Shown here: one piece after another, positions 25,659 through 35,072 of the stretch
How the letters are laid out: each line of letters opens with the position of its first letter
Position numbering within the stretch: position 1 is the first letter of the stretch
From: Lentzea kentuckyensis
Lineage (GTDB): Bacteria > Actinomycetota > Actinomycetes > Mycobacteriales > Pseudonocardiaceae
DNA: 64,000 bases
Assembly (NCBI RefSeq): GCF_002150765.1
Contig: NZ_MUYM01000056.1
Span: forward strand, 120,411 to 184,410
Direction of reading: 5' to 3'
Program-made: the position numbers and the translations under genes
The notes under the pieces: generated by a model
Seen by the model: only the letters and a program-made list of their open reading frames with translations
The model's database searches: none
What the model was told of the DNA's origin: nothing

Positions 25659-26654
25659 TCAGTTCCCCTCGATCTTCACCGGTGCGCCGCTGCGGCGCGA
25701 CTGCTCACACGCTTCGGCCAGGCGAAGGCTGATCAAACTCTCCCGCGCCGGCGACGGGTTCGCGACCTCGCCCTTGATGACCTGCGTGAACAGGTTCATC
25801 TCGTTGACGTACGCGCGGTGGAAGCGCTCCGGGAATCCGGGGTAGGCGTCCGGTCCGGCCACGTGGCCGCCAGGCTCCAGCGAGTTGAGCGGCGTCTTCT
25901 GGTCGACGCCGGCGACCAGGGAGTCCTTGCTGCCCAGCACCTCGATGCGGTGGTCGTAGCCGACCGGGTCGTGCCTGCCGCCGGCCAACGTGGCGTGCGC
26001 GCCGCCCGCGAACTTCAGCATCACGACCGCGTTGTCGACGTCGTCAGCGTCCGCGAACGCCTGGTGCACCAGCACGGAACCGCTTGCGTAGACCTCGACG
26101 ACCGGCTCGCCGACCAGCCACGGCACGCAGTCCAGGTCGTGGATCAGCAGGTCGCGGAAGATGCCGCCGGACGCCGGCAGGTAGGAGAAGTCCGGCGGGT
26201 TCGCGTCGTTGCCGACCGCCCTGACCAGGTAGATGTCGCCGACCTCGCCGGCGCGGATGCGGCGGTTCAGCTCGTAGATGGCCGGGTCGAACCGGCGCTG
26301 GAAGCCCACCAGCACCTCGACACCGGACTTCTCGACGTCCTCGACGAGCGCGGTCATCTCGGCGAGGTCGCTCGCGATCGGCTTCTCGCACAGCGTGGGG
26401 ACCCCTCGCCCGATCGCCGCGCGGAGCATCTCGGGGTGGGTGTTGGTCGGCGTGGCCAGCAGGACGCCGTCGACGCTGCCGAGCAACGTGTCGAGGTCGT
26501 CCACCGCCTTGGTCCCGCTCAGCTCAGCCGACGCCTGCGCGGCGCGACCGGGCACCGGGTCGAAGAGAAGCACCTCGTCGACTCGATCCAGTGCGGCGAG
26601 GTTGGTCGCGTGCATGGTGCCGATCCTGCCGACACCCGCTACTCCGATCCGCAT
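25659..26654 (-). CDS. iolG: Inositol 2-dehydrogenase
   Basis: A 331-aa Gfo/Idh/MocA dehydrogenase that oxidises myo-inositol to 2-keto-inositol with NAD+. Visible are the Rossmann motif GVGRIG at the N-terminus, the ECK-like catalytic stretch CEKPIA and the later HDLDCVPWL. It is the first gene of the minus-strand iol operon, which reads iolG, iolE-like, transporter, iolC, Cgl0158, iolB, iolD. The start is directly downstream of LacI-type operators. Confidence 0.92.
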   Translation of the reverse strand: MRIGVAGVGRIGTMHATNLAALDRVDEVLLFDPVPGRAAQASAELSGTKAVDDLDTLLGSVDGVLLATPTNTHPEMLRAAIGRGVPTLCEKPIASDLAEMTALVEDVEKSGVEVLVGFQRRFDPAIYELNRRIRAGEVGDIYLVRAVGNDANPPDFSYLPASGGIFRDLLIHDLDCVPWLVGEPVVEVYASGSVLVHQAFADADDVDNAVVMLKFAGGAHATLAGGRHDPVGYDHRIEVLGSKDSLVAGVDQKTPLNSLEPGGHVAGPDAYPGFPERFHRAYVNEMNLFTQVIKGEVANPSPARESLISLRLAEACEQSRRSGAPVKIEGN

Positions 26655-26688
26655 CGCAGGTTTCCCCTGTTCATCGCCGGTGATGTGT

Positions 26689-26718
26689 TAGAGCGCTCTA
26701 TTGGTTGGAGCGCTCCAA
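26689..26718. promoter_or_regulatory. Two LacI-family operators in the iol divergent promoter
   Basis: TAGAGCGCTCTA (26689-26700) and TTGGAGCGCTCCAA (26705-26718) are perfect palindromes sharing the core GAGCGCTC. Their centres are 17 bp apart. The central CG and the core are typical of LacI-family sites. They lie between iolG and the LacI gene and should bind its product, controlling both directions. Confidence 0.8.
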
Positions 26719-26764
26719 TGCTGTAACTTCGGCCACAGGGTGTCAAGAGGGGAGGTGGCTTCAG

Positions 26765-27766
26765 ATGGTCAGGCCGACGATGGAAGACGTCGCTCTGCGC
26801 GCGGGTGTGTCCCGTGCTCTGGTGTCACTGGTGATGCGCGGTTCACCCAAGGTGAGCGAGATGCGACGCACCGCTGTGCTGAAGGCCGCGGAGGAACTGG
26901 GGTACTCGCCGCACGCCATGGCGCGCTCGTTGGCCTCGCGCACGTCGACGGTGCTCGGCGTGATGGTTTCCGACCTGCACAACGCGTTCTTCGCCGAGGT
27001 CGTGGACGGCATCGACGAGGTGGCACGCGAGCAGGGGTTCGACATCATCATCAACACCGGTGGCCGCTCGCCCGCCCGCGAACGCCGAGCCCTGGAATCC
27101 CTGCTGTCGTTTCGCCCTGCCGGACTCATCCTGTTGTCCCCTGTCGTGCCGGCGACCGCCATCGGCAAGGCCGCCGAACAACTTCCGATCGTGCTCGTGG
27201 CCCGTTCGTCGCGAGTGTCCACTGTGGATACCGTGAACGACGACGGCGAGCAGGGCGCGCGACTCGCGGTCGACCACCTGGTGTCGTTGGGACACAAGCG
27301 GATTGCCCATTTAGACGGCGGTGAAGGCACTCAGGCCGGACCTCGTCGCCGTGGGTACGTCACGGCCATGGAGGCGCACGGTCTCGTGCCGCAGGTCGTG
27401 TCTTCCGAGTACACCGACGCGGCCGGCGCACGCGCGATCCGTGCACTGATCGCTGATGATTCGTTGCCCACCGCCATCCTGTCCTGCAACGACTTCAACG
27501 CCGTCGGCGCCATTTCGGCGTTGGAAGACGCGGGTTTGCGCGTTCCGGCCGATGTTTCCGTTGTGGGGTACGACAACACTTCGTTGGCAGCACTCCGCCA
27601 CGTCTCCCTGACCACGATCGACCAGCCCCGTGCCGAGTTCGGCCGGTTGGCGGCTCTCGCTCTGCTGCAGCGAGTTCGCGACGAGCGCACTGAACCCGTG
27701 CGCCATCTCCTCAATCCCTCTCTCGTAGTCCGCAACACGACAGCTCCCCCAGGAGGACCGCGTTGA
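26765..27766 (+). CDS. LacI-family regulator of the inositol locus
   Basis: A 333-aa repressor with an N-terminal helix-turn-helix and hinge helix (MEDVALRAGVSRALVSLVM, then SPHAMARSLAS) and a periplasmic-binding-type effector domain. It is divergent from the iol operon and upstream of mmsA, and GAGCGCTC palindromes lie in the shared promoter. Inositol or an early catabolite is the expected inducer. ATG 26765 is used, with GGAGG 9 nt upstream; an ATG at 26780 is possible. Confidence 0.9.
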   Translation: MVRPTMEDVALRAGVSRALVSLVMRGSPKVSEMRRTAVLKAAEELGYSPHAMARSLASRTSTVLGVMVSDLHNAFFAEVVDGIDEVAREQGFDIIINTGGRSPARERRALESLLSFRPAGLILLSPVVPATAIGKAAEQLPIVLVARSSRVSTVDTVNDDGEQGARLAVDHLVSLGHKRIAHLDGGEGTQAGPRRRGYVTAMEAHGLVPQVVSSEYTDAAGARAIRALIADDSLPTAILSCNDFNAVGAISALEDAGLRVPADVSVVGYDNTSLAALRHVSLTTIDQPRAEFGRLAALALLQRVRDERTEPVRHLLNPSLVVRNTTAPPGGPR

Positions 27767-29256
27767 GCACCATCCCCCACTGGATCGACGGCGCCCGCAC
27801 CACGGGGGTGTCGTCCCGAACCTCTGACGTCTTCAACCCGGCGACCGGTGCGGTGTCGGCCCAGGTCGTGCTCGCGGAGCAGGCCGACGTCGACCTCGCG
27901 GTCGCCTCGTCGCTGAAGGCCGCGCAGTCCTGGGCCGAGTCGTCGTTGTCGACGCGTTCGCGGATCCTGTTCGCCTACCGCCACCTGCTGCACGAGGCAC
28001 GCGACGAGCTCGCCGCGATCATCACCTCCGAGCACGGCAAGGTGCTGTCCGACGCGGCCGGCGAGGTGCAGCGCGGACTCGAGGTCGTCGAGTTCGCGTG
28101 CGGCATCCCGCAGTTGCTGAAGGGTGAGCACTCCGAGCAGGTCTCGCGCGGTGTCGACGCCTACTCGCTGCGGCAACCGCTCGGTGTGGTCGCGGGCATC
28201 ACGCCGTTCAACTTCCCCGTGATGGTGCCGATGTGGATGTTCCCCATCGCCATCGCGACCGGGAACACGTTCGTTCTCAAGCCTTCCGAGCGCGACCCGT
28301 CGGCGTCGGTTCGACTGGCCGAGCTGTTCCAGGAGGCCGGGCTGCCCGACGGCGTGCTGAACGTCCTGCAGGGCGACGCCTTCGCGGTGAACGCGCTGCT
28401 CGACCACCCGGACGTCGCCGCGGCCTCGTTCGTCGGCTCGACCCCGATCGCCCGGCACGTCTACACGCGCGGCACGGCGGCCGGGAAGCGCGTGCAGGCG
28501 TTGGGTGGCGCGAAGAACCACATGGTCGTGTTGCCGGACGCCGACCTCGACGTCGCCGCGGATGCCGCTGTCTCCGCTGGTTACGGCTCCGCGGGCGAAC
28601 GCTGCATGGCGATCTCGGTGGTCGTGGCGGTGGGCGAGACCGGCGACGAACTGGTCGCCAAGATCGCCGCACGGACCCGTGACCTGCACCCGTCGGTGCT
28701 GCCGGGCACCAACCCCGACGCCCAGATGGGCCCGCTGGTCACCGGTGTGCACCGGGACAAGGTCCGGTCCTATGTGGACGCGGGCGAGGCCGCCGGCGCC
28801 ACCCTGGTCGTCGATGGCCGCGGGCATGCTCCCGAGGGCCACGAGAACGGGTTCTGGCTCGCGCCAACGCTGTTCGACCACGTCACGCGGGACATGACGA
28901 TCTACACCGACGAGATCTTCGGCCCGGTGCTGTCGGTCGTGCGCGTCGACACGTTCGAGGACGCCGTCGACCTGGTGAACAGCAACCAGTACGGCAACGG
29001 CACCGCGATCTACACCGGTGACGGTCTGGCCGCGCGTGAGTACCAGCGGCGCGTGCACGTTGGCATGGTCGGCATCAACGTGCCGATCCCCGTGCCGATG
29101 GCCTACTACTCGTTCGGTGGCTGGAAGGACTCGCTGTTCGGCGACACGCACGTTCACGGCGCCGAGGGCGTGAAGTTCTACACGCGCGCCAAGGCCATCA
29201 CAGCCCGTTGGCCCCAACAACACGGCGTGAACCTGGGCTTCCCAACCCACGGCTGA
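27763..29256 (+). CDS. mmsA: CoA-acylating methylmalonate-semialdehyde dehydrogenase
   Basis: A 497-aa aldehyde dehydrogenase of the MmsA/IolA type. It converts malonic semialdehyde (the end of inositol breakdown) or methylmalonic semialdehyde to acetyl- or propionyl-CoA. The catalytic Cys281 lies in GSAGERCMAIS, and TPFNFPVMVPMWMFP is typical of the CoA-dependent class. It begins at a TTG codon that overlaps the regulator stop, so LacI and mmsA are coupled. Confidence 0.93.
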   Translation: MSTIPHWIDGARTTGVSSRTSDVFNPATGAVSAQVVLAEQADVDLAVASSLKAAQSWAESSLSTRSRILFAYRHLLHEARDELAAIITSEHGKVLSDAAGEVQRGLEVVEFACGIPQLLKGEHSEQVSRGVDAYSLRQPLGVVAGITPFNFPVMVPMWMFPIAIATGNTFVLKPSERDPSASVRLAELFQEAGLPDGVLNVLQGDAFAVNALLDHPDVAAASFVGSTPIARHVYTRGTAAGKRVQALGGAKNHMVVLPDADLDVAADAAVSAGYGSAGERCMAISVVVAVGETGDELVAKIAARTRDLHPSVLPGTNPDAQMGPLVTGVHRDKVRSYVDAGEAAGATLVVDGRGHAPEGHENGFWLAPTLFDHVTRDMTIYTDEIFGPVLSVVRVDTFEDAVDLVNSNQYGNGTAIYTGDGLAAREYQRRVHVGMVGINVPIPVPMAYYSFGGWKDSLFGDTHVHGAEGVKFYTRAKAITARWPQQHGVNLGFPTHG

Positions 29257-29272
29257 CCCCTGCTGCTTGAAC

Positions 29273-29323
29273 GCACGCGGGGCCCTTTCGCACTCCAGGA
29301 GTGAACGAAAGGTCCCCGCGTGC
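29273..29323. terminator. Bidirectional terminator, long inverted repeat
   Basis: GCACGCGGGGCCCTTTCG (29273-29290) pairs with CGAAAGGTCCCCGCGTGC (29306-29323) at 17 of 18 positions, and CACTCC/GGAGTG extend the stem inside. It lies between the convergent mmsA and tctA genes. Its outer arms share the CGCGGGG/CCCCGCG core with the repeat at 3938-3985. Confidence 0.85.
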
Positions 29324-29328
29324 ACTTC

Positions 29329-30846
29329 TCAGGCGTCGATTTTTTCGCGCTCAGGGGTGGGAGCGGTAGGAGGGGTTGGGCTGGGGAGGAAGCGGCGGAT
29401 CAGCGGGAAGAAGAGGATGAGCAGGATGACCACGTAGACGATGATCGCCATCGGCGTGTTCACCAGGCCCGTCAGCGAACCGTCGGAGAGCTGCAGCGCG
29501 CGGCGCATCTGCTGTTCCGCGGCCGGGCCGAGGATCACGCCGATGATCGCCGGCAGCACCGGCAGGCCGTAGCGGCGCATCGCGAAGCCCAGCAGGCCGA
29601 TCACGAACATCAGCAGCAGGTCGAAGATGTCCGCGTTCACCGCGTACGCGCCGACCGAGGCGAAGAACAGGATGCCCGCGTAGAGGTACGGCCGCGGGAT
29701 CCGCAGCAGCTTCGCCCACAACGGCGCCAGCGGCAGGTTCAACACCAGCAGCAGCGTCAGGCCGATGAACAGCGACGCGATCAGCGCCCACACCAAGCCG
29801 GCTTCCCGCTGGAACAGCAGCGGGCCGGGCTGGATGCCGTACTGCTGGAACGCCGCGAGCATCACGGCCGCGACCGCGGTGGTCGGCAGGCCCAGCGTCA
29901 GCATCGTGACCAGGGTGCCTGCGGCGGACGCGGAGGCCGTGGACTCCGGGCCCGCGACGCCCTCGATGGCCCCCTTGCCGAACTCGTCCTTGTGCTTGGA
30001 GAGCCGCTTCTCCGTCACGTACGACAGGAACGTCGGGATCTCCGCACCTCCGGCGGGAATCGCGCCGAACGGGAACCCGATCACCGGCCCGCGCAGCCAC
30101 GGCTTCCAGGTGCGCTTGAGGTCGGACTTCGAGAGCCACGGACGGCCGACCGGGATCGGCTCGAACGGCTTGCGCCGCAGGTGGGCCGCGACCCACAGGG
30201 CCTCGCCGACCGCGAACAGCGCCACCGCGACGACCACGACGTCGATGCCGTCCGCGAGGTGCAGCGAGCCGAACGTCAGGCGCTGCTGGCCGGTCATCTC
30301 GTCGAGGCCGACCAGACCGAGCGTCAGACCGATGAGCAACGATGCCACGCCGCGGATCCGGGAGGCACCGAGCACCGACGTGACGGCGATGAACGCCAGC
30401 ACCATGATCGCGAACAGGTCCGGTGCGCCGATGTCGACCGCGTGCTTGGCCACGAACGGCGCCAGCAGCACGATCAGCAGCGTGCCGATGATGCCGCCGG
30501 TGAAGTGGCCGATGGCGGCGGCGGCCAGCGCTTGCGCTCCACGTCCCTTGCGGGCCATGGGATTGCCTTCGAACGCGGTGACCACCGCGGCGCTCTCGCC
30601 CGGCGTGTTCAGCAGGATCGACGTCGTCGAGCCACCGAACATGCCGCCGTAGTAGATGCCGGCGAACATGATGAACGCGCCGGTCGGTTCCATGCCGTAG
30701 GTGACGGGTAGCAGCAGCGCCACCGCCATGGCCGGGCCGATGCCGGGCAGGACGCCGATCGCGGTGCCGAGCAGCACGCCGATCGCCGCCATCAGCAGGT
30801 GTGTCGGCGTCAGCGCGGTCGCGAAGCCGTCGAGCAGTTGTTCCAC
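29329..30846 (-). CDS. tctA: Tripartite tricarboxylate transporter large permease TctA
   Basis: A 505-aa membrane protein with about 12 hydrophobic segments. The hallmark GVLPGIGPAMAVALLLP lies near the N-terminus, and GIYYGGMFGGSTTSILLNTPGE follows, as in all TctA proteins. It forms the transport channel with TctB and receives citrate or another carboxylate from TctC. The GTG start at 30846 abuts the tctB stop with no gap. Confidence 0.93.
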   Translation of the reverse strand: MEQLLDGFATALTPTHLLMAAIGVLLGTAIGVLPGIGPAMAVALLLPVTYGMEPTGAFIMFAGIYYGGMFGGSTTSILLNTPGESAAVVTAFEGNPMARKGRGAQALAAAAIGHFTGGIIGTLLIVLLAPFVAKHAVDIGAPDLFAIMVLAFIAVTSVLGASRIRGVASLLIGLTLGLVGLDEMTGQQRLTFGSLHLADGIDVVVVAVALFAVGEALWVAAHLRRKPFEPIPVGRPWLSKSDLKRTWKPWLRGPVIGFPFGAIPAGGAEIPTFLSYVTEKRLSKHKDEFGKGAIEGVAGPESTASASAAGTLVTMLTLGLPTTAVAAVMLAAFQQYGIQPGPLLFQREAGLVWALIASLFIGLTLLLVLNLPLAPLWAKLLRIPRPYLYAGILFFASVGAYAVNADIFDLLLMFVIGLLGFAMRRYGLPVLPAIIGVILGPAAEQQMRRALQLSDGSLTGLVNTPMAIIVYVVILLILFFPLIRRFLPSPTPPTAPTPEREKIDA

Positions 30847-31350
30847 CTAGAACACCTCCATCAACGGGCCACCGGGCAGGGGGACGCCGAGCAGGTTGTT
30901 GAACACCAGGAACGTCAGGATCGAGAGACCGGCCGCGATCAACGGGTCGCGCACCAGGTTGCGGCTGCCGAGCGCGTAGGCCGCGCCCCAGAACAGGATC
31001 GCGCCCGAGATCGGGAACCCGACCACGCCGATCAGCACGGCGTTGGCGAGGAAAGCCCCGCACAGCAGCAGGACCGTGCGCAGATCGGCCGGTGCGGACA
31101 GGTCGACGTCCTCGCCGGCCTCCGCCTCGCCACGACCGCCGCGCAGCACGTCGCGGGCCAGCAGCACGGCGACGAGCAGGAGCAGCGAGCCGACCAGGAT
31201 CGGCACCGCCTTCGGGCCGACCGGACCGCGCTGGGCGAAGTCCGTGGGGATGCGCAGCGCGTCGGTCAGCACCAGCACGCCGAGCACGACCAGCAGGGCG
31301 CAGATGCCCAGCTCAGAGCGTTCCCGCAACCACGCTTTCGTCGCTGTCAT
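30847..31350 (-). CDS. tctB: Tripartite tricarboxylate transporter small subunit TctB
   Basis: A 167-aa protein with four hydrophobic segments, as is usual for TctB. Family residues include RGPVGPKAVPILVG after the first segment. ATG 31350 is used; a longer open frame upstream lies inside tctC. It is poorly conserved in the family, so the gene context (between tctC and tctA) carries much of the weight. Confidence 0.88.
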   Translation of the reverse strand: MTATKAWLRERSELGICALLVVLGVLVLTDALRIPTDFAQRGPVGPKAVPILVGSLLLLVAVLLARDVLRGGRGEAEAGEDVDLSAPADLRTVLLLCGAFLANAVLIGVVGFPISGAILFWGAAYALGSRNLVRDPLIAAGLSILTFLVFNNLLGVPLPGGPLMEVF

Positions 31351-32333
31351 GCCAGCCCCAAGTCCTTCAGCACCGTTGCCACCCGCTTGTTCTCGTTTTC
31401 CAGGAAGGTCCTGAACTCGTCCCCTGGTGCGAAGGCGCCGGTCCAGCCGTTGCGCTGCAACGCTTCCGCCCACTGCGGCGTCTTCTGGAGCCGCCCGAAC
31501 AGGTCGACCAGCTTGTCGCGGTCGGTCTGCGTGATGCCCGGCGGCGCGACGATGCCGCGCCAGTTGGTGAACTCGACGTCCACGCCGGCCTGCTTGAGCG
31601 TCGGCGCGTCGATGCCCTGGATGCGGTCCTTGCTCGTCACCGCGAGCACCCGCAACGTGCCGGCCTGGATCTGGTCGCGGTACTCGCCGACGCCGGAGAC
31701 GCCGAACGCCACCTTGCCGCCGAGCACGGACGCCAGCAGTTCGCCGCCACCGTCGAACGGGATGTAGTTGACCGTCTTCGGCTGCAGGCCCACGGCCTTC
31801 GCGATCAGCATCGGGGCCAGGTGGTCGGGGCCGCCGGGAGCCGAGCCGCCGCCCACGGTCACCGTGCCGGGGCTGGCCTTCCACGCGTCCACGAGCTGTT
31901 GCATCGACGTGTACGGCGAGTCCTTCGCGACCACGACGATGTCCGGTTCCTCGATCAGCTTCGCGATCGGGGTGGTGTCGAGCAGCGAGTTCGGCGACTT
32001 GTTCGTGTACACCGCGCCGACGACGCCCAGACCCATCGACATGATCAGCTTGCCGTTGCCGCGCTCGCCGACCGTGCGGCCGAGCCCGACCGTGCCGCCG
32101 GCGCCGGGGAGGTTGAACACCTCGGCGTTGCGCAGCAGGTCAGCGTCCTCCATGGCCTTGGCCGCGGTCCTGGCGGTGATGTCGTACCCGCCGCCAGGGG
32201 AGTTCGGCACGAGCACGCGCAGCGCCCTGACCTGGTTCGTGTCGCCGCTGTCCGCACCCGGCGTCAGCAGCGGTGGCACCAGCAGGACGGCGAGCAACGC
32301 CGTCGCCACCGCCACCCACACCTTCACCGACAC
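31347..32333 (-). CDS. tctC: Tripartite tricarboxylate transporter receptor TctC
   Basis: A 328-aa extracytoplasmic binding protein (Bug/TctC family). An N-terminal hydrophobic anchor or signal (about 5-25) has no lipobox. The core starts VRALRVLVPNSPGGGYDITAR, the classic TctC opening, and contains the GGGSAPGGPDH loop that binds carboxylates. GTG 32333 is chosen; the open frame extends further 5' into the intergenic region. It overlaps tctB by 4 nt. Confidence 0.9.
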   Translation of the reverse strand: MSVKVWVAVATALLAVLLVPPLLTPGADSGDTNQVRALRVLVPNSPGGGYDITARTAAKAMEDADLLRNAEVFNLPGAGGTVGLGRTVGERGNGKLIMSMGLGVVGAVYTNKSPNSLLDTTPIAKLIEEPDIVVVAKDSPYTSMQQLVDAWKASPGTVTVGGGSAPGGPDHLAPMLIAKAVGLQPKTVNYIPFDGGGELLASVLGGKVAFGVSGVGEYRDQIQAGTLRVLAVTSKDRIQGIDAPTLKQAGVDVEFTNWRGIVAPPGITQTDRDKLVDLFGRLQKTPQWAEALQRNGWTGAFAPGDEFRTFLENENKRVATVLKDLGLA

Positions 32334-32381
32334 TGTGATCCCCGCCTCTCGTCCGCGTGGTTCGACATGTTGCTCTCGTGT

Positions 32382-32415
32382 AAACCTTGATGTCGCTCTT
32401 GCGCTTCTAAGGTTT
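32382..32415. promoter_or_regulatory. Inverted repeat in the tctC/histidine-kinase intergenic region
   Basis: AAACCTT (32382-32388) is repeated in inverse as AAGGTTT (32409-32415), with 20 bp between, in a locally AT-rich patch. Centres are 27 bp apart. These are candidate half-sites for the CitB-like response regulator encoded next door, controlling tctC and its own operon. Confidence 0.35.
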
Positions 32416-32445
32416 CTTTCGGTCTTTCTGGTCACGGGAGGTTTC

Positions 32446-33984
32446 ATGCGCCGCCGCCGTTCCCTGGCCAGTCAACTCCTCGTGTGGCAACTCGTAGTCG
32501 TCACCTTGCTACTGTGCGCGGTCGGCGCGCTGACGGTCGTCCAGACGGGGAGCAACTTTCGCTCCAACGAGGAACGCCGCATGCTCTCGGTCGCGGAGAC
32601 GGTGGCCGCGAACTCGCTGGTCCAGGAGCAGATGGGCAACTGGCGGCTGCTCGCCGCGCCCGCCGAGACGGCCCGCAGCCTGTCCGGTGCCTCCTACGTG
32701 CTGATCCTCAACGACAAGCGGCTCGTGATCGCCTCGCCGGTCCCGGACCAGATCGGGTCCACTCTGGACACCCGGACCACCGCGCTGGAGGGCAGGTCCT
32801 GGACCGGAACCATCGGCGACTCGATCGAGGCGCACGTGCCGGTGTTCGACCCGATCAGCCGCCGGGTGAACGGCATGGTGATCGCGGGAGCCGAGGATCA
32901 GGGAGTGTTCGCCGGCGTGCTGCAGCAACCCGTCGACGTGCTGCGTTACCTGGCGATCGCGCTGGTCATCGGCGTCACCGGGTCGTTGCTGCTGGCCCGC
33001 AGGGTGAAGAACCAGACGCTCGGACTGGAGCCGCACGAGATCACCGCGCTGGTCGAGAACCGCGAGGCGTTGCTGCACGGCATCCGCGAGGGCGTCGTCG
33101 GTCTCGACGGGCAGCATCGGATCACACTGGTCAACGACCACGCGAGCGACCTGCTGGCGTTGCCGGAGGACGCGGTGGGCCGCTCGGTCGAGGAACTGGA
33201 GCTCAACGAACGGCTGCGCGACGTGCTGACCGGCCGCGCGACCGGTGTCGACCAGCTGGTGCTGCGGCAGGGCGTCGTGCTGACGTTGAACCGCATGCCG
33301 ATCGAAAGCGGTGAGGGCGCCGTGGTGACGTTGCGAGATCGCACCGAACTCCTTGCGCTGCAACATGAACTCGACGCGTCCCAGCACGCGACGGACACGT
33401 TGCGAGCGCAGGCGCACGAGTTCGCGAACCGGCTGCACACCATCGCCGGGCTGATCGCGCTGAAGGAGTACGACGAGGTCACCAACTACATTCACCAGAT
33501 CAGCTCGGCACAGGACCAGTGGCGGGCCGAGGTCAGCTCGTCGATCGGCGACCCCGCCGTGGCCGCGTTGCTGATCGCGAAGGCTTCTTTGGCGGCCGAA
33601 CGCGGCACGGCGTTGCGGATGGGCCCGGACAGCGTGCTGGGACGCGTCGACGAAGCTCTGTCCGCGGATCTGGTGATGGTGCTGGGAAATCTCGTCGACA
33701 ACGCGTTGGATGCACTGAGCTCGCCGAGCACCAACGGAGCCGGCAAGTGGATCGAGGTGGGGGTGCTGCAGTTGGACGACGAGGTCCAGGTCGTGGTGCG
33801 TGACTCGGGTCCCGGTGTGGCGCCGGAACTGGCCGAGGAGGTGTTCCGGCACGGGTTCACGACCAAGGCGGCGTCGCACGGCGAACGCGGCATCGGACTC
33901 GCGCTGATCCGGCGGGCGTGCCTGCGGCGCGGTGGTTCGGTGAGCGTGTCGGGTTCGGTCTTCACCGCAAGGCTTCCGTGGTGA
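32446..33984 (+). CDS. CitA/DcuS-type sensor histidine kinase
   Basis: A 512-aa membrane kinase: hydrophobic segment (about 10-32), extracytoplasmic PAS-like ligand domain (about 35-165), second hydrophobic segment (about 165-187), cytoplasmic PAS (about 205-290), dimerisation helix with the phospho-acceptor His324 in QAHEFANRLHTI, and an ATPase domain with GNLVDNALDA, VRDSGPGV and GERGIGLALI. The family senses citrate, fumarate or related acids. ATG 32446 has GGGAGG upstream. It is divergent from tctCBA, so it probably senses the transported carboxylate. Confidence 0.92.
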   Translation: MRRRRSLASQLLVWQLVVVTLLLCAVGALTVVQTGSNFRSNEERRMLSVAETVAANSLVQEQMGNWRLLAAPAETARSLSGASYVLILNDKRLVIASPVPDQIGSTLDTRTTALEGRSWTGTIGDSIEAHVPVFDPISRRVNGMVIAGAEDQGVFAGVLQQPVDVLRYLAIALVIGVTGSLLLARRVKNQTLGLEPHEITALVENREALLHGIREGVVGLDGQHRITLVNDHASDLLALPEDAVGRSVEELELNERLRDVLTGRATGVDQLVLRQGVVLTLNRMPIESGEGAVVTLRDRTELLALQHELDASQHATDTLRAQAHEFANRLHTIAGLIALKEYDEVTNYIHQISSAQDQWRAEVSSSIGDPAVAALLIAKASLAAERGTALRMGPDSVLGRVDEALSADLVMVLGNLVDNALDALSSPSTNGAGKWIEVGVLQLDDEVQVVVRDSGPGVAPELAEEVFRHGFTTKAASHGERGIGLALIRRACLRRGGSVSVSGSVFTARLPW

Positions 33985-34652
33985 TCCGGGTGCTCGTCGT
34001 CGACGACGACTTCATGGTGGCCAAGGTCCACAGCGGATATGTCGCGCGCACAGAGGGTTTCGAGGTCGTCGGGGTCGCGCACACCGGCGGAGACGCGTTG
34101 CGGCTGGTGTCCTCGTTGAAACCGGACCTGGTGCTGCTCGACGTCTACCTGCCGGACCAGAGTGGGATCGACGTGCTGAAGTCGTTGCGTGCCAACGAGG
34201 ACGTGGACGTCATCGTGATCACTGCGGCGACCGACGTCGACACCGTGCGCAGTGCGATGCGCGGCGGCGTGTTGCACTACCTGATCAAGCCGTTCGACTA
34301 CTCGGCACTGCGTGACCAGCTCGCGCACTTCGCGTCGTTGCGGGAGAAGCTGCACCGGCTCGACTCGGCCGGGCAGGCGGACGTGGACCAGGTCTTCGGT
34401 GCGCGGCCTACTTCGAAACCGTTGCTGCCCAAGGGTTTGACCCCGGAGACCGCACGGCTCGTGGAGGGCGCGCTGCGGTCACATCCGGACGGGCTCTCGG
34501 CTTCGGAGTGCGCCTCGTCGACCGGCGTTGCACGGGTGAGTGCGCGGCGGTACCTGGAGCACTTCGTGTCCATCGGACGGGCCGAGGTTCGGTTGCGGTA
34601 CGGCGGAACCGGCCGTCCGGAACGGATCTACGCGCTAGTCCCAGGAGCCTGA
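33981..34652 (+). CDS. CitB/DcuR-type response regulator
   Basis: A 223-aa regulator with a receiver domain (Asp54 in LVLLDVYLPD is the phospho-acceptor, Thr in VIVITAA and Lys in LIKPFDY complete the site) and a C-terminal helix-turn-helix of the CitB type (SASECASSTGVARVSARRYLEHF). The GTG start overlaps the kinase stop (GTGA). It should activate tctCBA. Its last 18 nt overlap the convergent arfB gene. Confidence 0.92.
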   Translation: MIRVLVVDDDFMVAKVHSGYVARTEGFEVVGVAHTGGDALRLVSSLKPDLVLLDVYLPDQSGIDVLKSLRANEDVDVIVITAATDVDTVRSAMRGGVLHYLIKPFDYSALRDQLAHFASLREKLHRLDSAGQADVDQVFGARPTSKPLLPKGLTPETARLVEGALRSHPDGLSASECASSTGVARVSARRYLEHFVSIGRAEVRLRYGGTGRPERIYALVPGA

Positions 34653-35063
34653 GCGGCCACGGCCGCGTTTGGTGTCCGCACGGCGCTTCTTCGAGGCGAT
34701 GCGGCGTTCCTGCGACCCCTTGGTGGGCTTCGTCGGCCTGCGCACAGGAGGTGGCGCGGCGGCGGCAGCGCGGAGGATCGCGGCGAGGCGTTCGCGGGCC
34801 GCGGCGCGGTTCTGCAGCTGTGCGCGGTGCTCGGACGCGGCGATCGTGAGCACGCCGTCGACGAGCCTGTTCTGGAGCCTGTCGAGCATCCGGCGCTTGA
34901 GGTGCTCGGGGATCGACGGCGAGGCTGCCAGGTCGAACGAGAGCTCCACGCGGCTGTCCGCCGTGTTCACTCCCTGCCCACCCGGCCCGCCTGACCTGGA
35001 AAAACGTTCGCGCAGCTCGGACGCCGGCAGCACCAGCGTCCGAGTCACGGTCACGTCATTCAT
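34635..35063 (-). CDS. arfB: Alternative ribosome-rescue peptidyl-tRNA hydrolase ArfB
   Basis: A 142-aa ICT1/YaeJ-type factor that releases peptides from stalled ribosomes without a stop codon. The catalytic GGQ is in RSGGPGGQGVN near residue 25-33. The basic C-terminal tail (KKRRADTKRGRGRSG), which threads into the empty mRNA channel, is present. It converges on the response regulator with an 18-bp overlap. Cytoplasmic. Confidence 0.92.
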   Translation of the reverse strand: MNDVTVTRTLVLPASELRERFSRSGGPGGQGVNTADSRVELSFDLAASPSIPEHLKRRMLDRLQNRLVDGVLTIAASEHRAQLQNRAAARERLAAILRAAAAAPPPVRRPTKPTKGSQERRIASKKRRADTKRGRGRSGSWD

Positions 35064-35072
35064 GTCTTCAGG

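Noticed and set aside
27331..29325. 664-codon open frame on the minus strand
   Set aside because: It lies opposite lacI and mmsA, has no recognisable domain and has the His/Asp/Arg-rich composition of a shadow frame.
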